The notes beneath the pieces were generated by a model. That model was not told the DNA's origin. It did no database searches and saw only the letters and a list, made by a program, of their open reading frames with translations. The position numbers and the translations under genes were made by a program. This document shows positions 1 through 7,209 of a stretch of 64,000 nucleotides of DNA, in pieces (the first letter of the stretch is position 1; each line of letters begins with the position of its first letter). The DNA is taken from contig CAMCPL010000002.1 in assembly GCA_945876745.1 (NCBI GenBank), forward strand, positions 62,001 through 126,000. The letters are read 5' to 3'. The stretch comes from an uncultured Clostridia bacterium (GTDB lineage Bacteria > Bacillota > Clostridia > Oscillospirales > Acutalibacteraceae).

Positions 1-1
1 G

Positions 2-313
2 GCGACGATTAATCCTCCGAAGCTTCTGCTTTTAGACGAGCATACTGCCGCACTCGACCCCGCTACCGCCGAAAAGGTGCTCAATCTTACGACAAAAATT
101 GTCGAAGAAAACAAAATAACCTGCCTTATGATAACCCATAATATGCAGTCTGCTCTTGATTTGGGCAACCGTACAATTATGATGGATCATGGACAGATTA
201 TTTTTGACGCCGCCGACGAACAGCGAAGCGGACTTACTGTCGAGGATTTGCTTGAAAAATTCAAATCAAGTGTCGGGAAATCACTTAATAATGACAGAAT
301 GCTATTAAGCTAA
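2..313 (+). CDS. ABC transporter ATP-binding protein, C-terminal part (5' truncated by window edge)
   Basis: Only the last 103 codons are present. They begin just before the Walker B segment (LLLLDEH) and continue through the D-loop (ALDP) and the switch histidine (MITHN), followed by an 'RTIMMDHGQIIFD' strand typical of ABC ATPases. The tail 'LTVEDLLEKF' is characteristic of the COG1101 group, the ATPases that work with a TrpX-type lipoprotein and a permease in small-molecule uptake. That subfamily call rests on remembered family sequence and is moderately sure; the ABC fold is certain. The Walker A and signature motifs lie outside the window. The gene ends in a strong hairpin at 331-364. 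Confidence 0.85.
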   Translation, partial: ATINPPKLLLLDEHTAALDPATAEKVLNLTTKIVEENKITCLMITHNMQSALDLGNRTIMMDHGQIIFDAADEQRSGLTVEDLLEKFKSSVGKSLNNDRMLLS

Positions 314-330
314 AAATGAGATGAAAAACA

Positions 331-364
331 TAAACGGTTTAGATTTTGAAGTCTAAACCGTTTA
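331..364. terminator. Bidirectional hairpin terminator between convergent genes
   Basis: A perfect 13-bp stem (TAAACGGTTTAGA at 331-343, complement at 352-364) closes an 8-nt loop. It lies between the ABC ATPase gene and the convergent symporter gene, and the A/T-rich edges could serve both strands. Confidence 0.75.
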
Positions 365-378
365 ATTATGTGTTTGAT

Positions 379-1860
379 TTATTCTATCGTAATGCCTCGT
401 TTTTCGCGTTGTGCGGCAAGCTCTTTTTCCATTTTTATTTTGTTTTCGCCGCTGATTTTGTAGAAGAACATCGGGATTGCACACAGAAGCAGGCTTACAC
501 CCGGAACTATGGAAACGAGCGAGAACATTGCGAAGTTCTGGCTTTTTGCAAGGTCGGTTGCCGCCATAATTACGTCTGACGAAAGCATTTGAGACGGCTC
601 AAGACCTATTGCCATATACATAACAACTATGCCTGTCGTTGCAAAAGCGTTGCCCAATTTGTTTACAAAGCCCTGACAAGCCGAGCCGAGAGCGTTATCT
701 CTAAAGCCTGTTTTAAGCTCCATATAATCAAGGCAGTCGCCTATCATAGCGTATGTGATAACATTGAGTACGCCGAGCGGTATGCACGATACGAGAATGA
801 ACGGAATACATATATACAGATTCATCGTAAACCAGCCGATGAGCGTTGTAAAAATACTTGCAACAAAGCCCGAAAGACAGGTGACGATTACGATTTTTTT
901 GTAGTCAAACTTTTTCATCAGCACAGGCATAAACAGCATTGCGCCGAACATTCCGACTATTGCGCAAACCTGGAAGATTGTTTTAACCGTAGATACCGAA
1001 GCGTCGATTGCGGCAATTCTTTCCTCTGCCGACATTCCCTCAAGCGGCTTGCCGATATAAAATGCGTATCTTGCAACGTGAACTGCCGCCGCCTGAATCA
1101 TATATCTTCCGCTTGAAAGCACACCCATAAGAATTACGAGCATAAGCGGCTTGCACTTGAAAATTCTTGAAAGTGCAGAAGGCTCGCCCTTAACAGGCTT
1201 TTTGTCGGGAATGACAACTCTTTCCTTAACCTTGAAGTAAGACTGAGTGTAAAGCAGGATACCTATGCAAACCGTTATGACTGCCATAACGAGATATTTC
1301 GTTTTGTTGTATTCAAGACCGTCGCTTGTGCCTAATATTTTAGGAAGCACGAAGCCGATTACGAGGAACAACACCTCCGGAACTGCCGAACCGACGCCGT
1401 TTAGAGTTCTTGCAAAGGAAATAGTCGAGCTTCTTTCCTCGTTGTTTGCGGTAAGCACATTTGGCAGGCTCCAAAACGGAACGTCCGCCATTGTGTAAAT
1501 CATACCCCAAAGTACATAAACAACTGCTGTATATACCATAAGCGCCGTTTTGCTGATGTTCGGCGCAAAGTACATAAGCACCGTGAGTATGCCGATAGGT
1601 GCCGCCGCATAAATAATGTACGGCTTCATTTTACCTCTCTTTGTTGTGTGGTGGTCAACAATCATACCCATTAGCGGGTCGTTTATTGCGTCCCAAACTC
1701 TTGCAAGAAGCATAAGCAAGAGTACAAACATCGGTGCAAGCTGAAGCACGTTTAGATAATAGTCGCTGATGTAGCTTGACATCATTGCATATATCATACC
1801 CTGTCCCATAGCACCGACGCAGTATGACATACGCTCACTTTTGTTTATGTAGTTTTTCAT
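379..1860 (-). CDS. GPH-family sugar:cation symporter (MelB/XynP-like)
   Basis: This 493-residue polytopic membrane protein belongs to the glycoside-pentoside-hexuronide:cation symporter family of the major facilitator fold. The N-terminal 'SERMSYCVGAMGQGMIYAMMSSYISDYY' region and the early 'RVWDAINDPLMGMIVD' loop, with paired acidic residues that in MelB-type proteins bind the coupling cation, support this. About 12 hydrophobic segments are visible, and the C-terminus ends in a charged helix. Its substrate is probably a glycoside or oligosaccharide, but no adjacent glycosidase reveals it. A GGGGTT Shine-Dalgarno precedes the ATG at 1860. The upstream region carries two inverted repeats, so a local repressor is likely. 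Confidence 0.88.
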   Translation of the reverse strand: MKNYINKSERMSYCVGAMGQGMIYAMMSSYISDYYLNVLQLAPMFVLLLMLLARVWDAINDPLMGMIVDHHTTKRGKMKPYIIYAAAPIGILTVLMYFAPNISKTALMVYTAVVYVLWGMIYTMADVPFWSLPNVLTANNEERSSTISFARTLNGVGSAVPEVLFLVIGFVLPKILGTSDGLEYNKTKYLVMAVITVCIGILLYTQSYFKVKERVVIPDKKPVKGEPSALSRIFKCKPLMLVILMGVLSSGRYMIQAAAVHVARYAFYIGKPLEGMSAEERIAAIDASVSTVKTIFQVCAIVGMFGAMLFMPVLMKKFDYKKIVIVTCLSGFVASIFTTLIGWFTMNLYICIPFILVSCIPLGVLNVITYAMIGDCLDYMELKTGFRDNALGSACQGFVNKLGNAFATTGIVVMYMAIGLEPSQMLSSDVIMAATDLAKSQNFAMFSLVSIVPGVSLLLCAIPMFFYKISGENKIKMEKELAAQREKRGITIE

Positions 1861-1875
1861 TTTGTAACCCCTTTT

Positions 1876-1933
1876 TTACAATAATTCGATTTTGTATTGT
1901 AATCTACATAATATAATTTATCACTTTATGTAG
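1876..1933. promoter_or_regulatory. Two inverted repeats upstream of the sugar symporter (probable operators)
   Basis: TTACAATA (1876-1883) pairs with TATTGTAA (1895-1902), a perfect 8-bp arm palindrome spaced by 11 bp. A second pair, CTACATAA (1904-1911) and TTATGTAG (1926-1933), follows at once. Both lie in the 113-bp gap between the divergent symporter and DUF523 genes, where a LacI/GntR-type regulator would act. The cognate regulator is not in the window. Confidence 0.5.
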
Positions 1934-1973
1934 CATAAGTCAAATATTTGTGGTATATTTTTTCGGTGATTAT

Positions 1974-2417
1974 ATGAAAACGAAAATAATTGTATCAGCC
2001 TGCCTTTTGGGTTATGAGTGCCGATATGACGCAAAAAGCAATAAAAACGACGAGGTGCTTGCACTTGCTAATGAATATGAGCTTGTCAGCGTTTGTCCCG
2101 AATGCTTCGGCGGCTTGCCGACTCCCCGACCGCCTGCCGAAATAAAAAACGGCAGAGTTATAAATGTAAACGGCGAGGACGTGACGGATAATTTCGTTTC
2201 GGGAGCAGAGCAAACGCTCTATGTTGCAAAGGAATGTAACGCTCCCTGCGCCGTGCTGAAGGCAAACTCGCCCTCCTGCGGCTTCGGAAAAATTTATGAC
2301 GGCTCGTTTACAAAAACAAAAATTGACGCAAACGGCATTACGGCACAGCTTTTGTACGATAATGATATTCAAATTTTTACGGAAAACGAAATCAGACGTT
2401 TGAAAAATCTGTATTGA
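1974..2417 (+). CDS. DUF523 family protein (YbbK-like)
   Basis: The 147-residue product begins 'MKTKIIVSACLLGYECRYDAKS' and carries the conserved cysteine-rich blocks of DUF523: SACLLG near residue 9, 'VCPECFGGLPTPRPPAEI' near 44, and 'LKANSPSCGFG' near 96. The family is widespread and its biochemical role is unknown; the conserved cysteines suggest metal or redox chemistry. ATG at 1974 is preferred over an upstream GTG at 1950 because it begins at the conserved N-terminus and has GGTGAT at 1965-1970. A likely -10 (TATATT, 1953-1958) leaves a leader of only about 10 nt. The stop overlaps the -35 of the next gene. Confidence 0.85.
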   Translation: MKTKIIVSACLLGYECRYDAKSNKNDEVLALANEYELVSVCPECFGGLPTPRPPAEIKNGRVINVNGEDVTDNFVSGAEQTLYVAKECNAPCAVLKANSPSCGFGKIYDGSFTKTKIDANGITAQLLYDNDIQIFTENEIRRLKNLY

Positions 2418-2441
2418 CTTTTGGCTCGTATAAATTATAAT
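2414..2441 (+). promoter_or_regulatory. Promoter for the lipoprotein/acetyltransferase pair
   Basis: TTGACT (2414-2419), a 16-bp spacer and TATAAT (2436-2441). The -35 overlaps the DUF523 stop codon. Confidence 0.65.
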
Positions 2442-2480
2442 CATATTATAGTATGTTTTTTTCAGGGGGGAAAAAAGAAA

Positions 2481-2930
2481 ATGAAAAAGGTATTACCGAT
2501 TATTCTCTGCCTTGCAGTTATGCTCGGCGTATTCACCGCTTGCTCAAAGGCAAATGAGCAGGAAACAACCCAGCCGACATCCGAGGCTCAAACTACTGTT
2601 GAAAACCCTACTGATAAGGCTGTGATTAAAGAGGCGGACGCAGTTAATTTAGTTAAATCCTATTCCGACGAGGAGCTTGGCTTGACGCCTGAGGAGAGAG
2701 AGCAATGCTCATTTATGGTTGCAAGCACGGGCAAGGAGGTTAACGGCGAGGTTTATATCAATGTTATCGCAACGATAAAAACCGCTAACGAGCCGAATGA
2801 ACAGGGAACTGTTACATACAATCTCGACACAAGAGGCTCGTACTATATTTCGTTCGACGGTCAAAGAATAATGCGTGCCGACGGCGACAGCTATGTTGAT
2901 ATGCCTATGCACGAAGTGCCGAATAATTAA
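2481..2930 (+). CDS. Small secreted lipoprotein of unknown function
   Basis: The 149-residue protein begins with a typical lipoprotein signal (MKKVLPIILCLAVMLGVFTAC, with acylated Cys21), followed by a Thr/Glu/Gln-rich linker and a compact domain rich in beta strands (about residues 55-149). It should be tethered to the outer face of the membrane. No enzyme motif is visible and I do not recognise a characterised family. ATG at 2481 is chosen because AGGGGGG sits at 2464-2470 and the signal peptide starts there. The acetyltransferase gene follows after 17 bp, so the two are probably cotranscribed. Confidence 0.75.
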   Translation: MKKVLPIILCLAVMLGVFTACSKANEQETTQPTSEAQTTVENPTDKAVIKEADAVNLVKSYSDEELGLTPEEREQCSFMVASTGKEVNGEVYINVIATIKTANEPNEQGTVTYNLDTRGSYYISFDGQRIMRADGDSYVDMPMHEVPNN

Positions 2931-2947
2931 GGATAAGGTTTAAGATT

Positions 2948-3559
2948 ATGACTGAAACTGAAAGAATGAAAGCAGGCTTGATTTACGACTGCTCGTGTGA
3001 TGAAATTATGCAAAAGCAGACTGGCTATGTGCAATATATGAAGGAGTATAATACTCTCGGCTTGGGCGACGAAAAAAGAATGGCGGAGCTTTTGGAGCTT
3101 ATGTTTGCCGAGGTAGGCGAGGAAACTTATATTCAGCCGCCGTTTTATGCAAATTGGGGCGGACATAATGTACATCTGGGCAAATACGTTTTTGCGAATT
3201 TCGGCACAACCTTTGTTGACGACGGCAATATTTATATCGGAGACTATACTATGATTGCGCCGAATGTTACTATCGCAACGGCAGGTCACCCGATATATCC
3301 GCCGCTTCGTGAAAAGCAGCTTCAGTATAACGCCGACGTTCATATCGGCAGAAATGTTTGGATAGGCGCAGGTGCCGTTATTCTGCCGGGCGTAACTATC
3401 GGGGATAATGCGGTTATAGGCGCAGGCTCGGTGGTAAACAAGGATATTCCTGCAAACGTTGTCGCAGTCGGAAATCCCTGTCGTGTTCTGCGAGAAATAG
3501 ATGACCGCGACAAAGAGTATTATTTCCGTGATAAGAAAATTGATTTTGAAGTAGAATAA
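2948..3559 (+). CDS. Maltose/galactoside O-acetyltransferase-type hexapeptide acetyltransferase
   Basis: The 203-residue enzyme has the Maa/LacA layout: an N-terminal helical cap ('TETERMKAGLIYDCSCDE', the sugar acetyltransferase domain) and a left-handed beta-helix of hexapeptide turns ('VHIGRNVWIGAGAVILPGVTIG', residues about 132-155). The 'TAGHPIYPP' segment contains the catalytic histidine. It would move an acetyl group from acetyl-CoA to a sugar hydroxyl in the cytoplasm, a detoxification role in LacA and Maa. The exact sugar cannot be read. It is downstream of the lipoprotein gene and is followed by a strong terminator. Confidence 0.9.
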   Translation: MTETERMKAGLIYDCSCDEIMQKQTGYVQYMKEYNTLGLGDEKRMAELLELMFAEVGEETYIQPPFYANWGGHNVHLGKYVFANFGTTFVDDGNIYIGDYTMIAPNVTIATAGHPIYPPLREKQLQYNADVHIGRNVWIGAGAVILPGVTIGDNAVIGAGSVVNKDIPANVVAVGNPCRVLREIDDRDKEYYFRDKKIDFEVE

Positions 3560-3560
3560 A

Positions 3561-3600
3561 AAAGCTCAGGCTAACCGTTTTGGCAAGCCTGAGTTTTTTT
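3561..3600 (+). terminator. Intrinsic terminator after the acetyltransferase gene
   Basis: Stem CTCAGGCT (3565-3572) with AGCCTGAG (3586-3593), then a run of seven T (3594-3600). It is extended by flanking A/T pairs. Confidence 0.9.
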
Positions 3601-3641
3601 AGTGATATACGCCTTTTGACAATTTGATGATTGATTATAGT

Positions 3642-3795
3642 CTTTTATCCCCTCAGTCGGCAAAGCCGCCAGCTCCCCTTGATGACAAACCAAGGGGAGC
3701 CAAATTTAATAAGAAACGCTATTATAACGAATATAGGCTCCACTTTTAATGTTATAAAGGGGAGCTGTCAGCTACGCTGACTGAGGGGATAAAAG
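3642..3795. repeat. MITE-like palindromic repeat element, 154 bp
   Basis: The 37-bp terminal inverted repeats (3642-3678 and 3759-3795) match at 32 of 37 positions, sharing CTTTTATCCCCTCAGTC outside and AGCTCCCC inside. Each arm holds its own small hairpin (GGC-AAA-GCC on the left; GTCAGC-TAC-GCTGAC on the right). Inside the left arm, GCTCCCCTTG (3672-3681) pairs with CAAGGGGAGC (3691-3700). There is no coding capacity. From memory, elements with a 'CCCTCAGTC...AGCTCCCC' core are common in intergenic spaces of Ruminococcaceae-type genomes. No clear target duplication is seen. It lies in a 435-bp gene-poor stretch (3560-3994). Confidence 0.75.
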
Positions 3796-3828
3796 GCACG
3801 CTTTGCTCGCGATGAAAAGTTAAGGGCT

Positions 3829-3993
3829 TCAAGCGCTTTTTGTCATCTTCTGTTCTCCGATAAGAGTGTGGGTTTCTGCATCGAGAATACCGTTATCGGT
3901 TTCCCGTTTTGCTACTGCCGAAAGGGAAACACCCAATTTTTCGGAAAGCTGCTGTAATCGGTGTAAAAGAACGCATTTTTCTGTTGGACACAA
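3829..3993 (-). pseudogene. Decayed gene fragment with an XRE-like helix-turn-helix segment
   Basis: On the minus strand an open frame of about 55 codons has no good start; an in-frame stop lies just upstream, inside the DUF3021 end. It reads 'RLQQLSEKLGVSLSAVAKRE', which resembles an XRE-type helix-turn-helix, then 'DNGILDAETHTLIGE' and a stop at 3829. The lack of a start and the neighbouring MITE-like repeat suggest the remnant of a small regulator. It could also be chance coding. Confidence 0.35.
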
Positions 3994-3994
3994 C

Positions 3995-4459
3995 CTAATT
4001 CATATCTTTATCTTTTTTGAAGCAATCGTTCATTCTTTTTATCTTGCGTTTCCAACTCAGATACTGGGCAAGCCAAGCAATAACAAAAATCACAACGAAA
4101 ATGCCTACATAAGAAAGAACGCCGGCAATAGAATGTTTCATCCAGTTTGTTATATAGGCAATCGGAAACATAATAATACACGCAATCAAAAAGTATATTG
4201 CGCTTTGTTTGGCAAGACTCCACGAATCTACATCCCAAATAACAGAAGCCATCGCAAAACCCGAACCCATTATACCACAGAGAACAGTCTGTAAAATGAC
4301 GGCATTCAACTCATTACCCATCGAACTGATTAACTCCGGTGTGACAGGATAATAAAAGCCATTTCCGATGCAAGCGGAAATAATCAAGGTAATCACAAAA
4401 CCAATGGCTATTCCGACAGGAAAACCTATCAATCCAAGCTTAATAATCTGATTTTTCAT
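3995..4459 (-). CDS. DUF3021 family membrane protein (partner of LytTR regulator)
   Basis: The 154-residue protein has four hydrophobic segments (about residues 8-30, 50-75, 85-105 and 110-135) and a basic C-terminus ('SWKRKIKRMNDCFKKDKD'). The layout and the '...FPVGIAIGFVITLI' start match DUF3021. Such proteins occur directly downstream of small LytTR regulators and are thought to act as membrane-bound inhibitors or sensors, by analogy with HdrRM/BrsRM-type pairs in streptococci. The gene follows the LytTR gene with 9 bp between them, so they form an operon. Confidence 0.82.
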   Translation of the reverse strand: MKNQIIKLGLIGFPVGIAIGFVITLIISACIGNGFYYPVTPELISSMGNELNAVILQTVLCGIMGSGFAMASVIWDVDSWSLAKQSAIYFLIACIIMFPIAYITNWMKHSIAGVLSYVGIFVVIFVIAWLAQYLSWKRKIKRMNDCFKKDKDMN

Positions 4460-4468
4460 CTTAACACC

Positions 4469-4909
4469 TCATATTCCTAATAATTGTTTGATTTTGGCGA
4501 CATAGCGCCTCGAAACATAAGTTACCGTTCCGTTCGAAAGAGAAACACAAATGGTTCCTGTAAAGCTAAGGTCAAAGCCTTTTACTTTTTTTAGATTGAT
4601 GATTTCGGAATTTGATATTCGTACGAACGAATTGCTTGCAAGACGTTGCTCAATTTCATACAGTCTTAGCCTGATAACATATTTTTGAGTTTCTGTTTCG
4701 GCATATACTTTTCCGTTTGAAGCGAATATACGGTAAATTTGATTTGGCTCCAATATTGTCACTCGTTCATCTATAAATCCCGCAATTATTTGTTTTTGTT
4801 CCCCGGCAAGCTTTTTTATTATTTCATTAACCTCATCAGTCACCTTGTTTGTCACAATGGTGATTTTTGGTTCATTGCAGTATTCATCAATTTTTATCTC
4901 AATCTGCAT
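4469..4909 (-). CDS. LytTR-domain DNA-binding regulator
   Basis: The 146-residue regulator has no receiver domain. The N-terminal part (1-50) is a small beta/alpha region ('EVNEIIKKLAGEQKQIIAGFIDERVTILEPNQIYRI') and residues about 50-146 form a LytTR domain, with 'FVRISNSEIINLKKVKGF' and the C-terminal 'TYVSRRYVAKIKQLLGI' signatures. LytTR proteins bind paired 9-bp direct repeats about 21 bp apart. Such a repeat (ATAGGTGG twice, 21 bp apart) lies upstream of its own promoter, pointing to autoregulation. An AGGAGGT Shine-Dalgarno supports the start at 4909. Confidence 0.9.
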   Translation of the reverse strand: MQIEIKIDEYCNEPKITIVTNKVTDEVNEIIKKLAGEQKQIIAGFIDERVTILEPNQIYRIFASNGKVYAETETQKYVIRLRLYEIEQRLASNSFVRISNSEIINLKKVKGFDLSFTGTICVSLSNGTVTYVSRRYVAKIKQLLGI

Positions 4910-4934
4910 TTGCTTACCTCCTTTTCACGGCTTT

Positions 4935-5002
4935 AGTATAAGAATATCGGGAAACGAAGTCTACTGTCTCCCGATAGGTGGTTGTTATATGATTATAGGT
5001 GG
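4935..5002 (-). promoter_or_regulatory. LytTR operon promoter with direct repeats and an inverted repeat
   Basis: On the minus strand a -10 TATACT (plus 4935-4940) lies about 18 bp downstream of TAGACT. The plus-strand octamer ATAGGTGG occurs at 4974-4981 and 4995-5002, exactly 21 bp apart and just upstream of the -35, the spacing expected for two LytTR monomers on one DNA face. An inverted repeat (TATCGGGA 4945-4952, TCCCGATA 4969-4976) spans the -35 and spacer. Function is inferred. Confidence 0.55.
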
Positions 5003-5062
5003 CATATAGCGGATGCACGGGAATAGCTTTCTTGTGTTATGTTATTTTTCCATGCGTTTGTT

Positions 5063-5743
5063 CTATTTTATTTTAAGCGTTCGGATGTATTCTTTTTGTT
5101 CGGGTGTTATGCGATAGCTCTCTATTGCCTTTTGAAGCGACTTGTTGTGACAGAATTTTTGCATACAAGGTTTTTCAAAATACTTTATTGCATCATTCCA
5201 TTGCTTTGCGAGTGCTGTTGCAAAGTACCACGAAATCATCATATTGATGTAGTATTCGTCGCTTTTAATCTTTGAAATAAAATTCATTTGCTCCGGCTTG
5301 AAATCATTGTCTAAAAAATGCGACATAAACGTTTTTATTCCGAAACGGCAGGTGTAGGTGTGCTTGCTCTTGCACCATTCATATGCTTTCTGCTCAAGAG
5401 GCGTCTTGTTCCTTTTGAACGCCTTTGGCGAAAGACAGTCGCAAACTGCCCAGTTGTCGATATACGGCAAAAAGCGTTCAACCCTTTCAATACACTGCGC
5501 AAAATCCTTTTCTTCATTTAGAAGCATTGTGTGGAGCATATTTTCTTCATAATATTTGTGAGGTAGGGCGTTTAGAAAATCCTCGGCTTGCTTTGTGTTC
5601 TTTATTTCCTTTGCATAAGCTCTGACATCGGGATTTCGTACACCGATAAAAAAATCTCTTTCAACGCTCGGTGTTAGCTTTGCCTGAAATTCGGCATATT
5701 TTTCGTCCTTGAGACTGAATAATTTGTTTTGTATTTCGTTCAT
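5063..5743 (-). CDS. AlkD-family DNA alkylation repair protein
   Basis: The 226-residue protein matches the AlkD-like HEAT-repeat DNA glycosylases (COG4912) in length and in its conserved 'IGVRNPDVRAYAKEI', 'EENMLHTMLL', 'FLPYIDNWAVCDCLSPKAF' and 'CRFGIKTFMSHFLD' blocks. AlkD excises N3/N7-alkylated purines without base flipping. In the family the 'DNWAVCD' aspartate and neighbouring aromatics contact the lesion. A consensus promoter (TTGACA-N17-TATACT) lies so close that the leader is only about 10 nt, with GGGTGAT adjoining the ATG. It appears to be a single-gene unit. Confidence 0.88.
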   Translation of the reverse strand: MNEIQNKLFSLKDEKYAEFQAKLTPSVERDFFIGVRNPDVRAYAKEIKNTKQAEDFLNALPHKYYEENMLHTMLLNEEKDFAQCIERVERFLPYIDNWAVCDCLSPKAFKRNKTPLEQKAYEWCKSKHTYTCRFGIKTFMSHFLDNDFKPEQMNFISKIKSDEYYINMMISWYFATALAKQWNDAIKYFEKPCMQKFCHNKSLQKAIESYRITPEQKEYIRTLKIK

Positions 5744-5759
5744 ATTATCACCCGATAAC

Positions 5760-5788
5760 AGTATAATTTATTGCAGCTTTGCTGTCAA
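5760..5788 (-). promoter_or_regulatory. alkD-type gene promoter
   Basis: Minus-strand TTGACA (plus 5783-5788), 17-bp spacer, TATACT (plus 5760-5765). The predicted start of transcription is near 5753, about 10 nt before the ATG. Confidence 0.8.
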
Positions 5789-5820
5789 CGAAAGTAAATA
5801 ATATAAATTTTGTTTTTCTA

Positions 5821-5849
5821 TTGCAAAATAGTGTAAAATTATGTAAAAT
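5821..5849 (+). promoter_or_regulatory. Promoter of the iron alcohol dehydrogenase gene
   Basis: TTGCAA (5821-5826), 17-bp spacer, TAAAAT (5844-5849), in a very A/T-rich stretch. Confidence 0.6.
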
Positions 5850-5879
5850 ATATATAAAATATTAAAAGGAGGTTATGGA

Positions 5880-7091
5880 ATGCTCTGGACTTTGAAGAAA
5901 ATTTGGTACAGAATTTACCAAAATGTATTTAAGGTTGCTATGTGCTTTTTGGATTGGTCGGAGCCTACCTTGCTTGAGGGTGCCGGCTCGGTGCTTAAAT
6001 TGCCCGAGTTCATCAAAGGCAAGGGCGTAAATAAGGTTCTTGTTGTAACCGATAAGGGTCTTATGGGACTTCATATTCTTGACCCGTTGTTCGAGAAGCT
6101 CGATGAGGTTGGCGTTGAATATGTTGTTTACGACGGCGTTCAGCCTAATCCGACAATTCCGAACATTGAGGAATGTAAGGATATGTATATCCAAAACGGC
6201 TGCGAGGGTATTATCGCATTCGGCGGCGGTTCACCTATGGACTGTGCAAAGGCTGCCGGTGCAAGAGTTGTAAAGCCTAATCAGTCTGTTCGCGATATGA
6301 GAGGCCAGCTTAAAGTACATAAGAAGCTACCACCGTTTTTCGCAGTACCTACAACCGCAGGTACAGGCTCAGAAACTACAGTTGCCGCTGTTGTTTCCGA
6401 CCCCGAAACACACGAGAAAAATGCTATCAATGATACCTGTATTCGTCCTAAGTATGCTGTGCTTGACCCGGCTTTAACCGTAGGTCTGCCGCCACACATC
6501 ACTTCGACAACCGGTATGGATGCAATGACTCATGCTGTTGAGGCTTATATCGGAAGAAGCAACACAAAGGAGACAATTCGTGAGGCTGAGACTGCCGCAA
6601 AGCTAATTCATTCTAATCTTGAAATCGCTTATAACGACGGCAAAAATCTTGAAGCAAGGGGAAATATGCTCAAGGGCTCGTATTATGCCGGCAGAGCGTT
6701 TACACATGCCTATGTTGGCTATGTTCACGCTATTGCTCATAATTTGGGCGGCTTGTACGGCACTCCGCACGGTCTTGCAAATGCCGTAATTCTGCCGTAT
6801 GTTCTCGACTATTACGCAGACTCCGCTTATCCGAAGCTTGCAAAGCTCGCCGATATTATCGGAATTACAACTCCCGATATGTCGGTTGCCGATAAGGGCA
6901 AGGCATTTATTGCCGAGATTCGCAGAATGAATAAGGCTATGAACATTCCCGAAAAGTTCGATATGATTAAGGAGGAGGATATTCCGACTCTCGTTGAGCG
7001 TGCGCTTAAAGAGGGTAATCCGCTTTATCCCGTTCCGAAGATTATGGACAAGAAGGATTGTGAGGCTGTTATTCGCAAGCTTATGGCTTAA
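5880..7091 (+). CDS. Iron-containing alcohol dehydrogenase
   Basis: The 403-residue enzyme is a group III, metal-dependent NAD(P)H alcohol dehydrogenase. The N-terminal domain binds the nucleotide ('FGGGSPMDCAKAAGA', about residue 117; 'VPTTAGTGSETT', about 158). The C-terminal helical domain carries the metal ligands in 'DAMTHAVEAY' (about 219), 'VGYVHAIAHNLGG' (about 281) and 'GTPHGLANAV' (about 297). It probably reduces an aldehyde to an alcohol in fermentation or converts a diol or 1,2-propanediol product. AAAGGAGG at 5865-5872 supports this start. The first 20 residues are hydrophobic and basic and exceed the usual domain start. A terminator follows. Confidence 0.93.
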   Translation: MLWTLKKIWYRIYQNVFKVAMCFLDWSEPTLLEGAGSVLKLPEFIKGKGVNKVLVVTDKGLMGLHILDPLFEKLDEVGVEYVVYDGVQPNPTIPNIEECKDMYIQNGCEGIIAFGGGSPMDCAKAAGARVVKPNQSVRDMRGQLKVHKKLPPFFAVPTTAGTGSETTVAAVVSDPETHEKNAINDTCIRPKYAVLDPALTVGLPPHITSTTGMDAMTHAVEAYIGRSNTKETIREAETAAKLIHSNLEIAYNDGKNLEARGNMLKGSYYAGRAFTHAYVGYVHAIAHNLGGLYGTPHGLANAVILPYVLDYYADSAYPKLAKLADIIGITTPDMSVADKGKAFIAEIRRMNKAMNIPEKFDMIKEEDIPTLVERALKEGNPLYPVPKIMDKKDCEAVIRKLMA

Positions 7092-7096
7092 TAATT

Positions 7097-7134
7097 ATTT
7101 ACCGCAGGGCGCTTGTCCTGCGGTGATTTTTTGT
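7097..7134 (+). repeat. 38-bp direct repeat, copy 1, containing the adh terminator
   Basis: This stretch holds an intrinsic terminator (ACCGCAGGGC 7101-7110 pairing with GTCCTGCGGT 7115-7124, one G-T pair, GCTT loop, then a T run). It is identical base for base to 7630-7667. The two copies bracket the MNT/HEPN remnant, as if the module was inserted with, or duplicated, a terminator. Confidence 0.9.
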
Positions 7135-7162
7135 AATTAGCTTACTTCCGTGATTTATGTTC

Positions 7163-7192
7163 TTGACTTAACGGTGATAAAATGTATATAAT
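7163..7192 (+). promoter_or_regulatory. Promoter of the nucleotidyltransferase gene
   Basis: TTGACT (7163-7168), 18-bp spacer, TATAAT (7187-7192). AAAGGAGG follows at 7200-7207. Confidence 0.6.
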
Positions 7193-7209
7193 ATATTTGA
7201 AAAGGAGGT

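Noticed and set aside
589-1116. A long open frame opposite the sugar symporter gene
   Set aside because: It is antisense to a clear membrane transporter, has no family similarity and no ribosome-binding site.
3866-4294. Plus-strand frame across the DUF3021 gene
   Set aside because: It is the shadow of the minus-strand DUF3021 gene and the decayed fragment.
4945-4976. A terminator for the alkD-type gene
   Set aside because: The inverted repeat has a 16-nt centre and no T run on the minus strand; it fits the LytTR control region better.
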